Positions 31,219 through 39,224 of a stretch of 64,000 bases of DNA are shown one piece after another. The position numbers were made by a program, and so were the translations under genes. The notes below the pieces were generated by a model. The model saw nothing but the letters and a program-made list of their open reading frames with translations. It was not told the origin of the DNA and ran no database searches. The stretch is from DATBJG01 sp963790545 (GTDB lineage Bacteria; Acidobacteriota; Vicinamibacteria; Vicinamibacterales; JAMQPK01), in the NCBI GenBank assembly GCA_963790545.1, contig CAWBPA010000021.1, forward strand, positions 372,001-436,000. The letters run 5' to 3'. Numbering within the stretch: position 1 is the stretch's first letter; every line of letters starts with the position of its first letter.

Positions 31219-32181
31219 ATGAAACGAGTGTGTGTTCTCGGCGTTGTCGTCAGTGCTGGAGTCCTGGCCATGGCGGCCGCCGCGGGCCTGTCGGCCCAAC
31301 AGCCGGCAGGACAAGGAGCCGCTCCGGCTGGACAGGGGCGGGGAGATGGACGAGGGCGAGGCCCGGGATTTCCACCGGTCACGTCGATTGAAAAGGTGGC
31401 CAACAACCTCTACATGGTGCCCGGACAGGGCGGCAACACGGCCGCGTTCGTGACGGCCAAGGGTGTGGTGCTGGTCGATACGAAGCTCGCCAACAACGGG
31501 CAGGCCATCCTCGATCAGGTCAAGACGGTCACCGACAAGCCCGTGACCCACATCATCAATACGCATACCCACGGCGACCACACGGGCAGCAACGACTTCT
31601 TCCCTTCCTCGGTGGAAATCGTCACGCAGGAAAACACCAAGGCAAACATGGAGAAGATGGACGCGTTCAAGGATCCCGCAAAGAAGCACGGGCTGGCTGA
31701 CCGAACGTTTGGGGACAAAATGACGTTGCTCAGCGGCAACGAGTCGATCGACCTCTACTACTTCGGACCGGCTCACACCAACGGCGACGCTTTCGTCGTG
31801 TTCCGGGAGGCGCGGGTCATGCACGCGGGCGACGTGTTCGCAACCAAGGGACAGCCGTTCATCGACGGGAACAACGGCGGGAGCGGCATCGCGTATGGCG
31901 CGACGGTTGGCAAGGCGGCGGCCGGCATCAAGAACGTGGACACGGTCATCCCCGGCCACAGTGCTGTCACGAAGTGGCAGGACTTCGTGGACTTTGGCGA
32001 GTTCAATCGGCTCTACCTCGATCACGCGCGAGCCGCAGTCAAATCGGGCCAGACGGCCGAGCAGGCGCTCGCCAGCCTGAAGCTGCCGGAGAAGTTCAAG
32101 GAATACAACCTTCAGGGCGGCCGCGGCGGCCCCGGCGGAAACTTCAACGTGATCTTCGAGGAGCTGAAGAAGCAACCGTAG
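31219..32181 (+). CDS. Secreted metallo-beta-lactamase-fold hydrolase
   Basis: 320 residues, signal peptide ending GLSAQ followed by a Gly/Gln/Arg linker, then the MBL fold. Metal ligands: INTHTHGDHTGSNDFF (residues about 115-121, HxHxDH), GPAHTNGDAFVVF (third His) with HAGDVF (bridging Asp), and VIPGHSAV (last His). This is the subclass often annotated cyclase- or quinoprotein-relay-like MBL, with substrate unproven. ATG 31219 has GGAGGAGAG upstream. It may be co-transcribed with the HupE gene. Confidence 0.85.
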   Translation: MKRVCVLGVVVSAGVLAMAAAAGLSAQQPAGQGAAPAGQGRGDGRGRGPGFPPVTSIEKVANNLYMVPGQGGNTAAFVTAKGVVLVDTKLANNGQAILDQVKTVTDKPVTHIINTHTHGDHTGSNDFFPSSVEIVTQENTKANMEKMDAFKDPAKKHGLADRTFGDKMTLLSGNESIDLYYFGPAHTNGDAFVVFREARVMHAGDVFATKGQPFIDGNNGGSGIAYGATVGKAAAGIKNVDTVIPGHSAVTKWQDFVDFGEFNRLYLDHARAAVKSGQTAEQALASLKLPEKFKEYNLQGGRGGPGGNFNVIFEELKKQP

Positions 32182-32245
32182 AGCCCGTCACTAAGGAGTC
32201 CGTTGTCGCAAGTATTGCCGAGCGACCAACGGTCGCGAGGTACAG

Positions 32246-32325
32246 GTCGCGGGGGTGCCGCCTTCGCCAAGGCTACGGCGAGCCTCGCCGGAGCTCGAAG
32301 AGCGTAGGCGAGGGGCCCCGCGACC
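32246..32325. repeat. 80-bp imperfect inverted element
   Basis: Outer arms GGTCGCGGGG (32246-32255) and CCCCGCGACC (32316-32325) are perfect complements; inside is CTTCGCCAAGGCTACGGCGA, a sequence I know as a frequent intergenic repeat in Acidobacteriota. It fills most of the gap before the 32335 gene and can fold into a long hairpin. Confidence 0.6.
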
Positions 32326-32334
32326 AGCTAAGTT

Positions 32335-34818
32335 ATGACTGACCAGCTTGACGCTTCGACCACTGTCGCCGATCCGCAGACACCGGGAGGGTGGCTGCTG
32401 CCATTGATTTTGCTGCTGTTCATCGGCAGTGGTGCCGCGGCGCTGATTTACGAGATCGTCTGGTTTCAACTGCTCCAGCTGGTCATCGGCTCGTCGGCCG
32501 TGTCACTTGGCGTGCTGCTCGGCACATTCATGGGCGGAATGTGTCTCGGCAGTTTCCTGCTGCCTCGTTTCGTCGCGGCCAGACATCACCCGCTCCGGGT
32601 GTACGCGTACATCGAGCTTGGCATCGGTGCGATCGGGTTGCTGGTGCTGTTCGTCATGCCGCTCGTTGGCAGCCTCTATACCGCCTGGGGAGGGTACGGG
32701 CTGAGCGGGTTCCTTCTGCGGGGCGTCGTGGCAGCAGTCTGTCTGCTGCCGCCCACGCTGCTGATGGGGGCCACGTTGCCGGCCGTCGCCCGATGGGTGC
32801 AGACCACCCCTGCCGGTGTTTCGTGGCTGGGCTTTTTCTACGGCGGCAACATCGCGGGCGCCGTGTTCGGGTGTTTACTCGCAGGATTCTATCTGCTTCG
32901 CGTCCACGACATGGCCGTCGCGACATACGTCGCGGTCGCGATCAACGTAGCCGTCGCGCTCCTCGCGTTGATCATCGCCTCGATGGCGTCGCACGCGAGT
33001 GTCGAGGAGGCGCTCGTCGACCGCTCGGCCGCGAACATCGGCCCTTCCGCGCCACTTCCTGCAACCACCAACGCGACGGTCGTCTATGTTGCCATCGCGT
33101 TGTCGGGGCTGTGCGCGCTGGCGGCTGAAGTGATCTGGACCCGGACACTGGGACTTCTGTTCGGAGCGTCCGTCTATACCTTCTCGATCATCCTCGCCGT
33201 GTTTCTGGTGGGGCTCGGCATCGGCAGCAGCGTGGGATCGCTGCTGGCGCGCACCAGCCGGAACCCGCGTGTGCTGTTCGGCTGGTGCCAGATGCTTGCG
33301 GCGGCGGCAGTGGCGTGGGGTGCGTACGTGCTGGCCGTGTCACTACCTTACTGGCCCATCAACCCTTCGATCTCGTCGAACATCTGGTACAACTTCCAGC
33401 TCGACCTGGTACGGGCATTCTGGACGCTGCTCCCGGCAGCCCTCTTCTGGGGAGCCAGCTTTCCTCTCGCCCTGGCCTCCGTCGTGTCGCGCGGACAGGA
33501 TCCCGGCAGGCTGGTCGGCGGCGTTTACGCCGCCAACACACTTGGGGCAATCGTCGGCTCGCTTGGTGCAAGCCTCCTGCTGGTCGCCTGGCTCGGCTCA
33601 CAGCGCGCGCAACAGTTGCTCGTGGCGCTATCGGCCATCTCCGGGCTTCTGCTGCTGACACAGGCCATCGATCGTTCACCTGTGGCCAGGTTTCGAAGTC
33701 TGGGTTTCGTCGGGCTCCTTCTGGTGGCCGGCGTCGCGGGCCTGGTCATTCGAACCGTGCCGCCAATGTCGCAGCTTCTCGTCGCCTACGGCCGGTACTC
33801 GGCAACCTGGGTCGGTCAGAGCGAGATCATCTACATGGGCGAGGGCGTCAACTCGTCGGTGGCTGTCTCGCGCCTGCGCAGCGGCGTCCTGAATTATCAC
33901 AACGCCGGAAAGATTCAGGCGTCGAGCGAACCGCAGGACATGCGACTGCAGCGGATGCTTGGACACTTCACGACGCTGATGCCGCGCAACGCACGCTCTG
34001 TGGTCGTGATTGGCTGTGGGGCGGGCGTGACGGCAGGAGCCGTTTCGATCGACCCGCGAGTGGAGCGGGTGACGATTGCAGAAATCGAGCCGCTCGTCCC
34101 GGAAGTGGTCTCAACCCATTTCGCCGAGCACAACTTCGACGTCGTCCGGAACCCCAAGGTGCAGGTCCGAATCGACGATGCCCGTCATTTCATCCTGACG
34201 TCGAAAGAAAAGTTCGATGCGATTACGTCAGACCCTCTGGATCCGTGGGTCAAAGGCGCCGCGACGTTGTACACGAAGGAGTTTTTCGAGGCGGTCAGGG
34301 ATCACCTCAACCCCGGGGGTGTCGTCACATTGTTCGTGCAGTTGTACGAGAGCAATCCGGCAGCGGTCAAAAGCGAGGTCGCCACGTTTCTGGACGTGTT
34401 TCCAAACGGCGCAATCTGGGGCAACACACATCAAGGCCGGGGCTACGACATGGTCCTGCTCGGCCAGGTCGAACCGCTCAAGATTGATGTGGATGAAATC
34501 CAGGCCCGCCTGAATCGCCCTGAATACGCTCCCGTGGCTCAGTCACTCCGCCAGATAGGTATCAATAGCGCAGTCGATCTGTTTGCCACGTACGCGGGCC
34601 GTCGGCCGGATCTGGATGGGTGGATGAAAGACGCCGTCATCAACCGCGATCGGAATCTGCGCCTGCAGTATCTTGCCGGGATGGGGTTGAACCTCTACGA
34701 GAACGGCGCCATCTACGACGACATGCTCAACTACCGGCGCTTCCCTGCCGACGTGTTTACCGGCTCCGACGCGAGCCTGCAGATGCTTCGCGCGTCTCTG
34801 CAGCGGATCGGCAACTGA
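32335..34818 (+). CDS. Membrane-fused spermidine synthase-like protein
   Basis: 827 residues, uninterrupted. The first 490 residues are an MFS-like/ spermine-synthase membrane domain with about 13 helices (start GGWLLPLILLLFIGSGAAAL, then YEIVWFQLLQLVIGSSAVSL). The C-terminal third is a SpeE-type Rossmann domain: VVVIGCGAGVTAGAVSIDPR is the SAM/dcSAM loop, ITSDPLDPWVKGAATLYTKE replaces the active-site DxxD region, and FVQLYESNPAAVKSEVATF follows. The catalytic Asp pattern DLxD of true spermidine synthases reads SDPLDPW here, so aminopropyl transfer is unproven. Such fusions are widespread and their function is open. Confidence 0.82.
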   Translation: MTDQLDASTTVADPQTPGGWLLPLILLLFIGSGAAALIYEIVWFQLLQLVIGSSAVSLGVLLGTFMGGMCLGSFLLPRFVAARHHPLRVYAYIELGIGAIGLLVLFVMPLVGSLYTAWGGYGLSGFLLRGVVAAVCLLPPTLLMGATLPAVARWVQTTPAGVSWLGFFYGGNIAGAVFGCLLAGFYLLRVHDMAVATYVAVAINVAVALLALIIASMASHASVEEALVDRSAANIGPSAPLPATTNATVVYVAIALSGLCALAAEVIWTRTLGLLFGASVYTFSIILAVFLVGLGIGSSVGSLLARTSRNPRVLFGWCQMLAAAAVAWGAYVLAVSLPYWPINPSISSNIWYNFQLDLVRAFWTLLPAALFWGASFPLALASVVSRGQDPGRLVGGVYAANTLGAIVGSLGASLLLVAWLGSQRAQQLLVALSAISGLLLLTQAIDRSPVARFRSLGFVGLLLVAGVAGLVIRTVPPMSQLLVAYGRYSATWVGQSEIIYMGEGVNSSVAVSRLRSGVLNYHNAGKIQASSEPQDMRLQRMLGHFTTLMPRNARSVVVIGCGAGVTAGAVSIDPRVERVTIAEIEPLVPEVVSTHFAEHNFDVVRNPKVQVRIDDARHFILTSKEKFDAITSDPLDPWVKGAATLYTKEFFEAVRDHLNPGGVVTLFVQLYESNPAAVKSEVATFLDVFPNGAIWGNTHQGRGYDMVLLGQVEPLKIDVDEIQARLNRPEYAPVAQSLRQIGINSAVDLFATYAGRRPDLDGWMKDAVINRDRNLRLQYLAGMGLNLYENGAIYDDMLNYRRFPADVFTGSDASLQMLRASLQRIGN

Positions 34819-34842
34819 CGTCCGGCTGAAGCCGGACGTCAG
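34815..34842. repeat. Palindrome CTGACGTCCGGCT-GA-AGCCGGACGTCAG
   Basis: Perfect 13-base inverted repeat with a two-base centre, containing the stop codon of the preceding gene in its left arm. No T run follows. Related to the CCGGCTAAAGC arms at 25330-25419. Confidence 0.6.
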
Positions 34843-34873
34843 CCGCGACCTGCCCCATCCCTTAAGTCGCGAG

Positions 34874-35446
34874 TTATTTCGCACAGGTGGTCGATAGCAT
34901 TTTCACGTCGTCCACGTCTACCCGCCGGACGACAATGTTGTACTTCCGGTCGTCCTTGTCGCTCTCCTTATCGTCAGCGTTAGCGAGCATCGCTGTCGGG
35001 ACACGTGCCTTCACTTCCTTGCCGTCGGCTTCGAATTCGATCTCGGTGAACTCGCCCTTCCGATCGAACTTGATCTCACCACTTTCGAAGTCGTTGTCTA
35101 GCTCGCCCGTCAGCTCGACGGACTGACCCACGTGCTTGCTCAGATCGTCCTCATCATCGAGCCAGTAGAAGATTGGTATGCCGCCACCGCTGGTGCCGAC
35201 GACCCGGGCAACCTGCTTTGAGTCCGACGCGGGCTCGAATTCGACGACAGCATTCGAAAACACGACATCGCCGCGGGACCATACGACGAGCGAGCGGTTC
35301 CCACCACTGCCCTGATCGTTCGTGCGTATCACGCAACCTGTGATTTTGACTTTGTCGTTCGCGCGTGCCGCAGCGTCCCCGATCGCAACGGGCGACAGCA
35401 AGGTCGCAGCAAGCGCGGCCACTGTGAGAGTCTTCGGAAAGCCCAT
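34874..35446 (-). CDS. Secreted acidic protein, unknown
   Basis: 190 residues. Signal peptide (KTLTVAALAATLLSPVAIG) then a beta-rich domain with two Cys that could form a disulfide (ITGCVIRTND near the start and LSTTCAK at the very end) and a charged middle (ANADDKESDKDDRKYN). VGQSVELTGELDNDFESGEI resembles OB-fold DUF5666-like secreted proteins but I do not claim the family. Start 35446 is preferred to 35452 because GGAGG is then seven to eight bases upstream instead of one. Confidence 0.55.
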   Translation of the reverse strand: MGFPKTLTVAALAATLLSPVAIGDAAARANDKVKITGCVIRTNDQGSGGNRSLVVWSRGDVVFSNAVVEFEPASDSKQVARVVGTSGGGIPIFYWLDDEDDLSKHVGQSVELTGELDNDFESGEIKFDRKGEFTEIEFEADGKEVKARVPTAMLANADDKESDKDDRKYNIVVRRVDVDDVKMLSTTCAK

Positions 35447-35598
35447 GTTCATTCCTCCTCAGGACCCGGACATGCAACAGGTGGGCCAAACACCAAGACT
35501 GCATTTCGATGCTACATGCAAAGTATCCGGACAATCCGGCAGAGCGTTTGACATCAATGGTTTCGTTGCTCTAGTGTCGGCCCGGGAGAGTGGACGAC

Positions 35599-36553
35599 AT
35601 GCGCGCGCTCGAACTGGTTCGCGACCGGGTAACGTTGCACACCGACAAGGCAAACCCCACGCCGGTTGGCGACGAAATACTTGTCAAAGTGCTGTGCGCA
35701 GGAATCTGCGAAACCGATCTGCAACTCATTCGTGGCTACATGGGATTCAGCGGGGTGCTCGGTCACGAATTCGTCGGGATTGCGCAAACGGGCCCGTTCG
35801 CCGGCCGGCGCGTGGTTGGTGAAATCAATTGCAGCTGCGGAAGCTGTACGACGTGTCTGCTCCGGCCGGCCCACGCATTGCCCCAATCGCACCGTGCTTG
35901 GAATTCTGAACCACGATGGTGCGTTCGCCGATCTCATTGCGGTGCCCCAACGCAACCTGCATCTGGTGCCGGAATCGATGGCCACAGAGGTGGCCGTCTT
36001 CACGGAACCGGTCGCGGCCGCGTTTCAGATTCCCGCTCAGGTGCCGCTGTCTCGGAGGGATCGCATCGTCGTGCTGGGAGACGGCCGGCTCGGCAACCTC
36101 TGCGCGCAAGTACTGGCGCGCACCTGCGAAGAAGTGCTGGTGGTCGGGAAGCATCCCGAGAAGCTGGCGCTCCTGAAATCCCTCGGACTCACGACCTGCC
36201 TGCTGTCCGACCTGGCCATGGAGCCACAGGCTGACATCGTTGTCGATTGCACCGGCTCCGACACGGGGCTGCCGACCGCGCTCAAGCTGGTGCGCGCCCG
36301 CGGCACGATCGTCCTGAAGACCACGGTGGCCGGAACTCAGACAATGCCGTGGGCGCCGATCGTGATCGATGAGGTGACGATCGTCGGGTCTCGCTGCGGT
36401 CCGTTCGATCGGGCATTGTCGGCGCTCGACGCGGGTACCGTGCAAGTCCTGCCATTGATCTCCGAACGATTCGATCTGTCGCGCGGGGTCGAAGCGCTCG
36501 ACCGGGCCAGGACGAAACCGGTACTGAAGGTTTTGCTCGATGTGTCGCACTGA
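35599..36553 (+). CDS. Zinc-type alcohol dehydrogenase family (MDR) protein, one frame break
   Basis: About 315 residues. Catalytic zinc region: VLCAGICETDLQLIRGYMGF (Cys ligand) and VLGHEFVGIA (GHE). Structural zinc Cys cluster CSCGSCTTC continues after a break near 35875 with THCPNRTVLGILNHDGAF. The Rossmann domain follows (RIVVLGDGRLGNLCAQVLAR). The sequence is closest to MDR proteins annotated as L-threonine/sorbitol-type dehydrogenases of unknown substrate. GGGAGAG precedes ATG 35599; a GTG at 35590 is also possible. Oxidises a small alcohol or polyol with NAD(P) (family inference). Confidence 0.82.
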
Positions 36554-36658
36554 ACATTCCTCGTTGCGTGGTGTCTAAGCTTTCAACGAGACAAAACGCT
36601 TTACTGAAAGCCCGCTTGCTTTTCTAATCACATAACAGCGCCGTTGAAGGGGGTCGAC

Positions 36659-37256
36659 ATGCCGATAGACATGTTTCAGCTCTTGGTGTGCCCACCGAGC
36701 GAATCGACACGTCGCTGGTACACCGTGCCGGTCTCGGCCGTTGGTGCCACCGCCCACACCTCGGGCCGCTGCACCGCGAGAACTGCCGTCCGCGGCCAGC
36801 CGGCTCGCAGCTCCGGTCGAAGCGCCAAAGGGAATCTCACCCGAACCGGCCATCGACTTCACCTTCGACAGTTCGACAGGTGGTGACGTCGTCGGCATCC
36901 CTGGTGTCATTGGGACCGGGGACAGCACGCTCATCGAGGCGCCACCTCCACCACCACCTGTCGAACAGCAGCCCGTGCGGCCAGGCGGCAAGATTCTTGC
37001 GCCAATTCGTACGAGGCAGGTGTTGCCGGCCTATCCGAGACTCGCGCAGATGGCGAAGGTCGAGGGCGATGTCCTGATCCAGGCGGTGATTGGACCGGAC
37101 GGTCGGGTTCGCGAGGCTCGCATCCTGCGGTCGATCTCGCTGCTCGACGAGGCGGCGCTCGAAGCGGTTCGCGCCTGGGAGTACTCGCCCACGCTCCTGA
37201 ACGGCCAGCCCGTTCCGGTCATCATAACGGTCACGGTCCGATTCAGATTGAACTGA
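36659..37256 (+). CDS. TonB-like energy transducer lacking its membrane anchor
   Basis: C-terminal half is a clear TonB domain: RQVLPAYPRLAQMAKVEGDV, IGPDGRVREARILRSISLLD and LEAVRAWEYSPTLLNGQPVP. Before it is a proline-rich linker (PPPPPPVEQQPVRPGG). The N-terminus MPIDMFQLLVCPPSESTRRW then YTVPVSAV is also typical, but the membrane helix that normally follows at once is absent: the frame changes at about 36740 and the text jumps to VPPPTPRAAAPRE. Either a deletion of the helix codons or several errors explain this. Without an anchor it could not couple to ExbB/ExbD. exbBD are not in the window. Confidence 0.72.
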
Positions 37257-37260
37257 AGAT

Positions 37261-37280
37261 GCGGGCACCACAGTGCCCGC
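37261..37280 (+). terminator. Hairpin GCGGGCAC-CACA-GTGCCCGC after tonB-like gene
   Basis: Perfect eight-base GC-rich stem with a CACA loop starting four bases after the stop codon. It lacks a T run, so intrinsic termination is uncertain; it may instead be a dispersed palindrome. Confidence 0.4.
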
Positions 37281-37404
37281 GCGACACGGCGCCCATTTGA
37301 CTCCGGTGCCCCCATTGACAAGCATCTGAACATGCGAAATCCTTGCGGTTCACGTCCAGCCAAAACCGGACTGCGTCACCGCCGGCACTTCAACAGGGGG
37401 CCTT

Positions 37405-38532
37405 ATGAAGCGGCTAGTTCCTGGACTTCTCATGGTCGGCGCTGTCGCGACCGTGCTTCTGAACGCGCAGCAGGGAGCAACGGCGTTCAAGTTGGGCACC
37501 TTCGAGCGACAAGGCAACCAGTTTGTCGGCATCGTCCTGCGCGATGCGGTGGTCGTCGACTTTTCAGCAGCCCACGCGGCGCTCGCGACACCTGGATCGA
37601 AGGTGGCTGTGCCCACCGACATGAAGGATCTCATCGCGCGCTACGAGTCTGGCGTGCGCGATCGCATTGTCGAAGTTGTCAAGAGCGTGGAGAGCGCTGG
37701 CAGCAACCGGCCCGCCTACGTGTATGACCTGAAGACGGTCAAGATACTCCCACCGATCATGTATCCGATGACGATGCTGAACGTCGCGGTGAATTATCGT
37801 GAACACGCGGTAGAAATGGCCGTGCGTGATGCCGGCGGCAAACCTCCGGCTCCGGGGGCAGGCCCGGCACCAGGCGCCGCCCTCCCGGGGACGAAGAGTG
37901 CGCCGGGCATTTGGGAGCGCAAGGCGGACGATACGCGGTGGAATCCTTATATGTTCATCAAATTGCCTTCAGCCATCATTGCCGAAGGCGAGAGCATCCG
38001 CCTGCCGCCGGGCCGAACGCAAATCGACTGGGAATGCGAGCTCGGAGTGGTCATCGGCCGGCGAGCGAATCAGGTCCCTGTCGCGAGAGTGCAGGACTAC
38101 ATCTTCGGGTACACGCTCGAGAACGACGTCTCCGATCGCGCTGGACGCGGTGACACTCGACATGGCTCCGACTGGCTGATCGCGAAAAACCACGACACGT
38201 TTGCGCCAATGGGACCCTTCATCGTGCCCAGGGAATTCGTGCCAAACGTGCAGAAGCTGGCGATCAAGTTCACGCTCAACGGACAGTTGATGCAGGATGC
38301 GAATACGTCGTTGATGATTCACGATGTGCAGGAGCAGGTGTCGTTCGCCTCCCACATCGCGACCCTTCGCCCGGGCGACGTCATCGCGACGGGAAGCCCA
38401 GCCGGTGTCGGCTCGGCGAGAAACCCGCCAGTCTTTCTGAAGGCGGGCGACGTGTCGGTCTGCACGTACGAAGGGATTGGAACACTCACCAATCCTGTGG
38501 CTGGTCCCGCTACGTCAACGGCGACGCGGTAG
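37405..38532 (+). CDS. Secreted fumarylacetoacetate hydrolase-family protein
   Basis: 375 residues. The FAH fold is complete: LNVAVNYREHAVEM carries the catalytic His, IDWECELGVVIGRRANQV has the ExE metal pair, and YTLENDVSDR provides the metal Asp; GDVIATGSPAGVG closes the site. Unusually it has a clear signal peptide (LVPGLLMVGAVATVLLNAQ) and a Pro/Gly/Ala insertion (PGAGPAPGAALPG) before the metal site. FAH-family enzymes cleave C-C bonds or decarboxylate 2-oxo acids in the cytoplasm; a periplasmic member is odd. GGGGGCC-rich upstream sequence gives no clean ribosome site. Followed after 12 bases by yceI. Confidence 0.85.
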   Translation: MKRLVPGLLMVGAVATVLLNAQQGATAFKLGTFERQGNQFVGIVLRDAVVVDFSAAHAALATPGSKVAVPTDMKDLIARYESGVRDRIVEVVKSVESAGSNRPAYVYDLKTVKILPPIMYPMTMLNVAVNYREHAVEMAVRDAGGKPPAPGAGPAPGAALPGTKSAPGIWERKADDTRWNPYMFIKLPSAIIAEGESIRLPPGRTQIDWECELGVVIGRRANQVPVARVQDYIFGYTLENDVSDRAGRGDTRHGSDWLIAKNHDTFAPMGPFIVPREFVPNVQKLAIKFTLNGQLMQDANTSLMIHDVQEQVSFASHIATLRPGDVIATGSPAGVGSARNPPVFLKAGDVSVCTYEGIGTLTNPVAGPATSTATR

Positions 38533-38544
38533 TGCCCGAGCGTC

Positions 38545-39183
38545 ATGGTCATCAGTAGCCATCGGAGTGCGATCGGTGCGCTCCTGCTCGTCTGGCTGGC
38601 ATCCGCCGCGCCTGGGGCGCAAGGCGGAACGTACCAGATCGATCAGACGGCCACGAGCGTGCTGATCCAGGTGGGCAAGGGAGGCCTGTTCAGTTTTGCC
38701 GCCCACGATCACGAAGTAGCCGCGCCAGCCGTAGCTGGAAGCATCGTGCTCGACCAGACCGATGTCACGAAATCGAAGGTCTCGCTCGCGTTCAATGCCA
38801 CAGCGCTCAAGGTGACCGGCAAGGGGGAACCAGCTGAGGATGTTCCGGAAGTTCAGGCCGCCATGCTGAGCGATCGCGTGCTGGATGTACGGCAGTACCC
38901 CACCATCACATTTCGATCGAATCGCGTCTCGCTGGTGAACAAGGCCGCCGATCGCCTGACGCTGAATGTTACGGGAGATCTGACGCTCCACGGTATGACC
39001 CGTCCGGTTACGACACGGGTTGAAGTCAGTCTCAAAGACCCCTCGCTGACAGCCACCGGAACCGCCAGGATTCGCCAAACCGATTTCGGGATGAAGCCAG
39101 TAACAGCCGGCGGAGGCACCGTAAAGGTGAAAGACGAGATCGACGTCGTTTTTCGCGTGGTTGGGCGACGGGAATCCGGGTAA
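38545..39183 (+). CDS. YceI-family periplasmic lipid-binding-like protein
   Basis: 212 residues with a signal peptide (GALLLVWLASAAPGAQ) and the YceI lipocalin-like barrel: TYQIDQTATSVLIQVGKGG, VSLAFNATALKV, MLSDRVLDVRQYPTITFRSN and LTLHGMTRPVTTRVEV are all diagnostic. YceI proteins bind isoprenoid chains in the periplasm. Start ATG 38545 has weak support; it lies 12 bases after the FAH gene so the pair is likely co-transcribed. Convergent with the ABC permease. Confidence 0.88.
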   Translation: MVISSHRSAIGALLLVWLASAAPGAQGGTYQIDQTATSVLIQVGKGGLFSFAAHDHEVAAPAVAGSIVLDQTDVTKSKVSLAFNATALKVTGKGEPAEDVPEVQAAMLSDRVLDVRQYPTITFRSNRVSLVNKAADRLTLNVTGDLTLHGMTRPVTTRVEVSLKDPSLTATGTARIRQTDFGMKPVTAGGGTVKVKDEIDVVFRVVGRRESG

Positions 39184-39200
39184 CCGCGGAAAACCGGATC

Positions 39201-39219
39201 ACCACAGAGGACACAGAGG
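39201..39219. repeat. Two nonamers (CACAGAGGA/CACAGAGGT)
   Basis: Two tandem nine-base units related to ACCACAGAGGACACAGAGG, a sequence I know from gaps in many environmental genomes. It lies between the convergent yceI and permease genes and is a short relative of the nonamer arrays at 48599-48684. Confidence 0.5.
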
Positions 39220-39224
39220 TTCTT

